From the NCBI GenBank assembly GCA_016302505.1, contig JAEDNL010000043.1, positions 1 to 10,596 on the forward strand: a DNA stretch of 10,596 nt. The letters are read 5' to 3'. The notes beneath the pieces are model-generated. The model did no database searches and was not told where the DNA came from. It was given only the letters and a program-made list of their open reading frames with translations. The number at the start of each line of letters is the position of its first letter. Position 1 is the first letter of the stretch. Shown here piece after piece: positions 6,492 to 10,596 of the stretch. A program made the translations under genes and the position numbers. The stretch comes from Bacilli bacterium (lineage in GTDB: Bacteria; Bacillota_I; Bacilli_A; RF39; UBA660).

Positions 6492-7331
6492 ATGCAAGGT
6501 AGAATAATTTGTATAAACACATCAATACATAAAGTACTTTTAAAAAACAATACTATAATAGATTGTAAAACAAGAGGAAAATTAAGAAATATGGATATTT
6601 CACCAGTAGTTGGAGATTTTGTTATAGTAGATACTGATAAACAAGTTATTGAAAAAGTATTAAAAAGAAAAAACTATTTGGAAAGGCCACTCATATCAAA
6701 TATAGATAAACTTCTTATTGTTATGAGCACAGCAATTCCTTCTTTTTCTTCATATTTAATAGACAAATTTTTAATAATTGCTAAAAGTAATAATATTGAA
6801 CCAATAATAGTAATAACTAAAACTGATATGATTTCTTTTAAGGAAAAAATTGATATTAAAAAATATATAAAATATTATAAAAAAATAGGCGTTAAGACTT
6901 ATATTAATAAAGATGTTTCTAAAATTAAAAAAGAATTTAAAGACTCAGTAGTTGCTTTATGTGGACAAACTGGTGCTGGTAAATCTAGTTTATTAAATAG
7001 AATAGATGCATCACTATCACTCAAGACAGGTGAAGTTTCTTTGTCTTTAGGTAGAGGAAAACATACAACAAGATTGGTGGAATTATTAGAAGTAAATCAA
7101 GGATTAATTGCAGATACTCCTGGATTTAGTTCACTTGAAATAAAAATACCTAGAAATGATATTAAAAAGTATTATCCTGAATTTGATATACAATGTAAAT
7201 ATAAAAGTTGTAGTCATGTAAAAGAAGATGGGTGTAAAGTAATTGAATTAGTAAATAAAAATAAAATACCAAAATGGAGATATAATAACTATTTAAAATT
7301 CTTAGAAGAAGTTGGAAAGGAGAGATATTAA
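6492..7331 (+). CDS. rsgA: Ribosome small-subunit assembly GTPase RsgA (CpgA)
   Basis: A circularly permuted GTPase that checks late 30S subunit maturation and releases assembly factors. An N-terminal OB-fold occupies about residues 1-65. The GTPase motifs then appear in permuted order: G4 as TKTD (109-112), the P-loop GQTGAGKSS (158-166), and G3 DTPG (208-211). The C-terminal zinc site is C235, C240, H242 and C248. G4 has T in place of the usual first N. The 279-residue length is normal, toward the short side. The ATG at 6492 has AGAGG at 6481-6485, within the kinase gene's last codons. The stop overlaps the rpe start as TAATG. In B. subtilis the homologue is phosphorylated by PrkC, which fits the gene order. 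Confidence 0.95.
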   Translation: MQGRIICINTSIHKVLLKNNTIIDCKTRGKLRNMDISPVVGDFVIVDTDKQVIEKVLKRKNYLERPLISNIDKLLIVMSTAIPSFSSYLIDKFLIIAKSNNIEPIIVITKTDMISFKEKIDIKKYIKYYKKIGVKTYINKDVSKIKKEFKDSVVALCGQTGAGKSSLLNRIDASLSLKTGEVSLSLGRGKHTTRLVELLEVNQGLIADTPGFSSLEIKIPRNDIKKYYPEFDIQCKYKSCSHVKEDGCKVIELVNKNKIPKWRYNNYLKFLEEVGKERY

Positions 7332-7966
7332 TGAAAGTATCAGTTTCAGTACTATCAAATGAAATTAAACCACAAGATATAGTTAAAAAATTAGACTTAG
7401 CACGTCCTGATTATATTCATATAGATATTATGGATGGAAAATTTGTTGATAATAAAACATGGTCAGCAAGCGAAGTTAGAAAGTTTACAAGTTATTCAAC
7501 ACTGCCTTTAGAAGTACATCTTATGGTAAAAAATCCTGAAAAATATATTGAAGATTATGCGCTTATGAATACAAGTATAATTATATTTCATTATGAAGTG
7601 GTTAAAGATATAAATGAAATGATAAATATAGTTAAATCATACGGTTTAAAGGTTGGTATATCAATTAATCCTGAAACAAATATAAATGTATTATATCCTT
7701 ATTTAAATTTAATAGATCAGGTATTAATAATGGGTGTACATCCTGGTAAAAGTGGTCAAAAATTTATAATTGATACATTAGATAAAATAAAAAATATTAA
7801 AAATATTATTGTTGATAATAATTATAAAACAATTGTATCAGTAGATGGTGGGATTAATGATGAAATTGGTTTTTTATGTAAACAAGCAGGTGTAGATGAA
7901 TTAGTATCAGCATCATTCATACATAAAGACATAATAAATAACATTAAAATATTAAAAAATATATAA
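7331..7966 (+). CDS. rpe: Ribulose-phosphate 3-epimerase
   Basis: Interconverts ribulose 5-phosphate and xylulose 5-phosphate in the pentose phosphate pathway. It is a TIM barrel of normal length (211 residues). Catalytic and metal residues are in place: S9 in VSVLS, H30, D32 and M34 in HIDIMDGKFVD, H63 in EVHLMV, and D172 in VDGGI. The phosphate-loop region is divergent: GVHPGKSGQKF replaces the common SVNPGFGGQ, and VSASFIH replaces GSAIF at the end. The ATG at 7331 shares a base with the rsgA stop and has AAAGGAG at 7316-7322. Its place at the end of this operon matches Bacillus, where thiN follows; here a different gene does. Confidence 0.93.
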   Translation: MKVSVSVLSNEIKPQDIVKKLDLARPDYIHIDIMDGKFVDNKTWSASEVRKFTSYSTLPLEVHLMVKNPEKYIEDYALMNTSIIIFHYEVVKDINEMINIVKSYGLKVGISINPETNINVLYPYLNLIDQVLIMGVHPGKSGQKFIIDTLDKIKNIKNIIVDNNYKTIVSVDGGINDEIGFLCKQAGVDELVSASFIHKDIINNIKILKNI

Positions 7967-7974
7967 GAGGAATT

Positions 7975-9411
7975 ATGAAAGTACTTATCAAATTTGATTA
8001 TGAAAATAAAACATATTATGTTTATCAAGTAGGTAAAAATATTAAATATGGTACAAGTGATGATATTTATAGTATATCTGCTACTGATAAAAATATTATT
8101 AATGAAGTATTAAATTTATTAAAACCAAGTAAGTATTTAATAAATTTAACTCCTTTTATTTTTAATGGAAAGAAATTTGATATTTATTTAGACACTAAAA
8201 CTAATTTTAGATTATTTTATCCAATTCCTCTTGAAGATGAAATAGTTAAATTAAATACTATATTTAATGATCAACCTTTTGAATTTAATATAGAATTTAA
8301 CGATAAAGAAAAAGAATTTATTAGAAAAACTATCAATTATGGTAAAAAAACTGTAGTTGTTTTTATTGCAACTACTCTTATGGTAATGAATTTATCTTTT
8401 TTTCCTGATATTGTAAATAAAGCAAAATTAGATGTTTATACTACTCATATACAAGAAGTAGCTAGTATTAATAAAACTGTATCTGATGATGAATTTTTAT
8501 CTAAGATTAATTCTGCAATTGCAAATAATAATAATTTATCAAATGAAGAAAAAGTATTTATGACATCAAATTCATTTTTCTTTTTAGATAATAAAGAATA
8601 CATTGATTTAAATTCTTTAGTTGATAGGTTAAGTACCATAAAGATTGAATATTCACCATTTAAAAATAATGAAAATATAAAAGGGCAATATTTAAGAGTA
8701 CAAAATACTATAAGTATTTATGAATCATCTGATTTTGAAACCTCAGCCTTTGAAGTACTAACACATGAATTTATGCATGCTTGTCAACAATTTGGTTATA
8801 CAAACTATAATTCATTTTTAGTTGAAACTGTTAATAGCATAACAACATCTGAATATTATGGTAAAGATTCATCTTATTCTAAATATATTGATTATACTAA
8901 ATCATTAATTGAAATACTTGGAGGTAAACCATTTAAAAGATATCAGTGTTATCCTAAAGAAGGTTTAATAGTAAATGAACTTTCTAAGATAATAGAAAGT
9001 CCTACTAAAGCTATAAAATTATTAAATGATTTAGATAATTATAAATCACTAACTTCGAGTGATGATGTTAATAATAAAGAAGAGGCTGTTATTCTATTAA
9101 AAGAAGAAATATATAATACTATTAAAAACTATTACGAAGCTAAATATCATAGAAGTATGGAAAATGATTTAATAATGCTATATTATTTAGATAAAGAATT
9201 ATTTACTGATAAAATAAAAGAAGAATATAATTTGGATGGAGAATATAATATTATTTATGTAAAAGATAAGTGTTATCTAAATTCTGTATTAGTAAACTCA
9301 AATGATAATAATTTATTAGTATTTATTAAAAAACAAAATAGTAATGAGAAACCAATAAAAATAGAATTAAATGAATCAAATAGATTAGTTGAAAATAAAT
9401 TAGTAAAATAA
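7975..9411 (+). CDS. Putative membrane-anchored zinc metalloprotease, family not recognised
   Basis: A 478-residue protein I cannot assign to a named family. Residues 1-124 look like a small soluble alpha/beta domain. A hydrophobic stretch at about 125-143 (KTVVVFIATTLMVMNLSFF), preceded by Arg and Lys residues, reads as a single membrane helix with the N-terminus inside and the rest outside. The outer part contains HEFMH at 264-268 within LTHEFMHACQQFGY, an HExxH zinc-protease signature. E284 in FLVETVNSITTSEYY, 16 residues after the second His, or E293 could be the third ligand, as in gluzincins. The remaining 180 residues are Lys/Glu/Asn-rich with no clear motif. AGAGG (7966-7970) precedes the ATG, 8 bases after rpe, so it is the last gene of the signalling/ribosome operon. 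Protease activity is inferred from the motif alone. It might instead be a degenerate, non-catalytic sensor domain. Confidence 0.75.
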   Translation: MKVLIKFDYENKTYYVYQVGKNIKYGTSDDIYSISATDKNIINEVLNLLKPSKYLINLTPFIFNGKKFDIYLDTKTNFRLFYPIPLEDEIVKLNTIFNDQPFEFNIEFNDKEKEFIRKTINYGKKTVVVFIATTLMVMNLSFFPDIVNKAKLDVYTTHIQEVASINKTVSDDEFLSKINSAIANNNNLSNEEKVFMTSNSFFFLDNKEYIDLNSLVDRLSTIKIEYSPFKNNENIKGQYLRVQNTISIYESSDFETSAFEVLTHEFMHACQQFGYTNYNSFLVETVNSITTSEYYGKDSSYSKYIDYTKSLIEILGGKPFKRYQCYPKEGLIVNELSKIIESPTKAIKLLNDLDNYKSLTSSDDVNNKEEAVILLKEEIYNTIKNYYEAKYHRSMENDLIMLYYLDKELFTDKIKEEYNLDGEYNIIYVKDKCYLNSVLVNSNDNNLLVFIKKQNSNEKPIKIELNESNRLVENKLVK

Positions 9412-9424
9412 TTTATTTTTTTTT
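9392..9424 (+). terminator. A/T-only terminator inside the end of the metalloprotease gene
   Basis: AAAATAAATTA (9392-9402) pairs perfectly over 11 bases with TAATTTATTTT (9409-9419), around the loop GTAAAA, with a T9 run at 9416-9424. The stem spans the last codons and the TAA stop. Having no G-C pair, it is a weak hairpin, but shape and position fit the end of the operon. Confidence 0.5.
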
Positions 9425-9460
9425 ATGTAAAAAGAAGTGTTTTCTATTTTTATGACTAAT

Positions 9461-9466
9461 TATAAT
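9461..9466 (+). promoter_or_regulatory. Possible -10 element for the C39 transporter gene
   Basis: A perfect TATAAT lies 14 bases before the ATG, between the operon terminator and a strong GGAGGG ribosome site (9471-9476). No -35 box is convincing at 9438-9443 (TGTTTT). A start near 9473 would cut into the ribosome site, so this may be a chance match. Confidence 0.25.
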
Positions 9467-9480
9467 AATAGGAGGGATGA

Positions 9481-10596
9481 ATGAATAAAAAACTTATAAT
9501 AAGACAAAATTCATTTAAAGATTGTGGTCCTTCATGTTTGTTATCTATAATGAGGTATTATAATGTTGAAGTATCTCATGAAGAATTAACACTGAAACTT
9601 AAAATGGATAGAGAAGGAACAAATGCATATAACATAATTAATGTATCAAAGTTATATGGTTTTGATGGATATGGTATTCATTATACAGTAGATGATATTA
9701 TTAATAAAAAAGTTAAGTTGCCAATAATATGCCATGTACTTAAAAACAATTATTATCATTTTATAGTAATTTATAAAGTTAACAATAATTATTTAACTGT
9801 AATGGATCCGTCTACTAATAATACTAAACTTGATATAGAAATATTTAAAACTATATATTTAAATACATCTATTGTTATATATCCAGTTAAAAAGATAAAT
9901 ATAATTAATAATAACAAAAGATTAATTGATATTATAAAAGTCTATTTAAAAAAAGAAAATAAAACTATATTTAAAATCATTTCTTATTCAATTATAATAA
10001 TTTTATTATCACTACTCATAAACACCTATACACTTTTATTAATAGATTATGTAATACCTAATTATAAAATAAAATTATTAATTAATATAACATTTATATT
10101 TTTATTAGTTGGTTTATATAAATCAGTGTTAAATTATTATAAAAATAAACTAATAATTTATTTAAATAAACAAATATCTATCTATTTAAATAAAAAAGTT
10201 TTAAATAAATTCTTTAGCCTTCCTTATTTGTTTTTTAAAAATAAATCTACATCTGAAGTGATAAACAGAATAAATGATTTAGAAATCTTTAAAGAAATAT
10301 TTACAAATATAGTAATTAATTTAAGTACAAATATTATATTGATATTAATGAGTATGATAGTTTTATTATCGATTAATATTAAATTATTTATTATTAATAT
10401 TATTTCATTATTCTTATATTTTATTGTGGTTATTTCATTTAAAAATAAATTTGACAAAAATACAGAAAAATTACTTGATAATAAGAGCTTATATAATAAA
10501 ATATTAAATGAGAATATATATAGTTATGAGTCAAATAGAAATATTAATCTTTTAAATAATAAAATACTTAAAATAGAAAATAAATATAATGAGTAC
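9481..10596 (+). CDS. C39-peptidase ABC exporter (bacteriocin/peptide processing and export), N-terminal part
   Basis: The frame is open from ATG 9481 to the last base, 372 codons with no stop, so the gene runs off the window and its ATPase domain is not seen. Residues 1-135 form a peptidase C39 domain: Q9 (oxyanion glutamine) and C15 (nucleophile) in RQNSFKDCGPSCL, H93 in YYHFIVIY, and D109 in VMDPS. Such domains cut double-glycine leader peptides before the same protein exports the mature peptide across the membrane. Transmembrane helices follow at about 164-188, 198-217, 275-298 and 302-320. The segment FSLPYLFFKNKSTSEVINRINDL fits the cytoplasmic loop of type I exporters. The start has a strong GGAGGG site. 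No cargo gene with a GG leader is visible within the window; it may lie downstream. Family assignment is firm; the exported peptide is unknown. Confidence 0.88.
   Translation, partial: MNKKLIIRQNSFKDCGPSCLLSIMRYYNVEVSHEELTLKLKMDREGTNAYNIINVSKLYGFDGYGIHYTVDDIINKKVKLPIICHVLKNNYYHFIVIYKVNNNYLTVMDPSTNNTKLDIEIFKTIYLNTSIVIYPVKKINIINNNKRLIDIIKVYLKKENKTIFKIISYSIIIILLSLLINTYTLLLIDYVIPNYKIKLLINITFIFLLVGLYKSVLNYYKNKLIIYLNKQISIYLNKKVLNKFFSLPYLFFKNKSTSEVINRINDLEIFKEIFTNIVINLSTNIILILMSMIVLLSINIKLFIINIISLFLYFIVVISFKNKFDKNTEKLLDNKSLYNKILNENIYSYESNRNINLLNNKILKIENKYNEY

Noticed and set aside
1166..9411. Mycoplasma-type genetic code (TGA read as Trp), suggested by AT-richness and the lack of TGA stops
   Set aside because: Tryptophan is encoded by TGG throughout and no gene contains an in-frame TGA. 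The lack of TGA stops in eight genes fits a TAA/TAG preference.
10224..10457. Minus-strand 77-codon open frame near the window end
   Set aside because: It lies opposite the membrane helices of the C39 exporter, whose frame is open through the whole region with a clear catalytic domain upstream.

Overview
The window looks like chromosomal DNA of a very AT-rich, low-GC Gram-positive bacterium (Bacillota; probably an uncultured Bacilli or Erysipelotrichia/RF39-like lineage). The reasons are: an alanine T-box leader; the Bacillus-type gene order rlmN–stp–prkC–rsgA–rpe; strong GGAGG-like ribosome sites; Arg codons that are almost all AGA; and standard decoding, since Trp is TGG and no gene needs TGA read as Trp. 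All genes lie on the + strand. Every complete gene ends in TAA or TAG.

Layout. 1-679 is the 3' end of a low-complexity Thr/Pro/Val/Glu-rich protein, followed by an intrinsic terminator. About 780-920 has no gene but folds into a long helix within a larger stem, making it a candidate small RNA with a loosely 6S-like architecture. 932-1153 is a promoter and an alanine T-box riboswitch with GCT specifier, antiterminator and terminator. They control a compact alanyl-tRNA synthetase (1166-2911) that lacks the beta-barrel and C-Ala regions but keeps the zinc editing site. A terminator follows at once.

2955-9424 is a tight operon: rlmN (rRNA/tRNA adenine C2 methylation), a PP2C phosphatase, a PASTA-domain Ser/Thr kinase, the ribosome-assembly GTPase RsgA, ribulose-phosphate epimerase, and a sixth, unrecognised gene encoding an apparent membrane-anchored zinc metalloprotease (HEFMH motif). 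The first five form a classic ribosome-quality and envelope-signalling cluster. The sixth sits about where thiN would lie in Bacillus. The operon ends in an A/T-only hairpin plus T-tract built into the last codons of the sixth gene.

9481 to the window end is the N-terminal part of a C39-peptidase ABC exporter (Gln, Cys, His and Asp catalytic residues visible, then membrane helices). It is the type that cleaves double-glycine leaders and exports peptides, and it is cut by the window edge before its ATPase domain. No cargo peptide is visible here.

The least ordinary items are the mini-AlaRS, the zincin appended to a housekeeping operon beside a peptide exporter, and the structured RNA candidate upstream of the T-box. 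I found no clear evidence of a wholly new defence or mobile system. There are no tRNA or rRNA genes, CRISPR arrays, insertion sequences or attachment sites that I could recognise.
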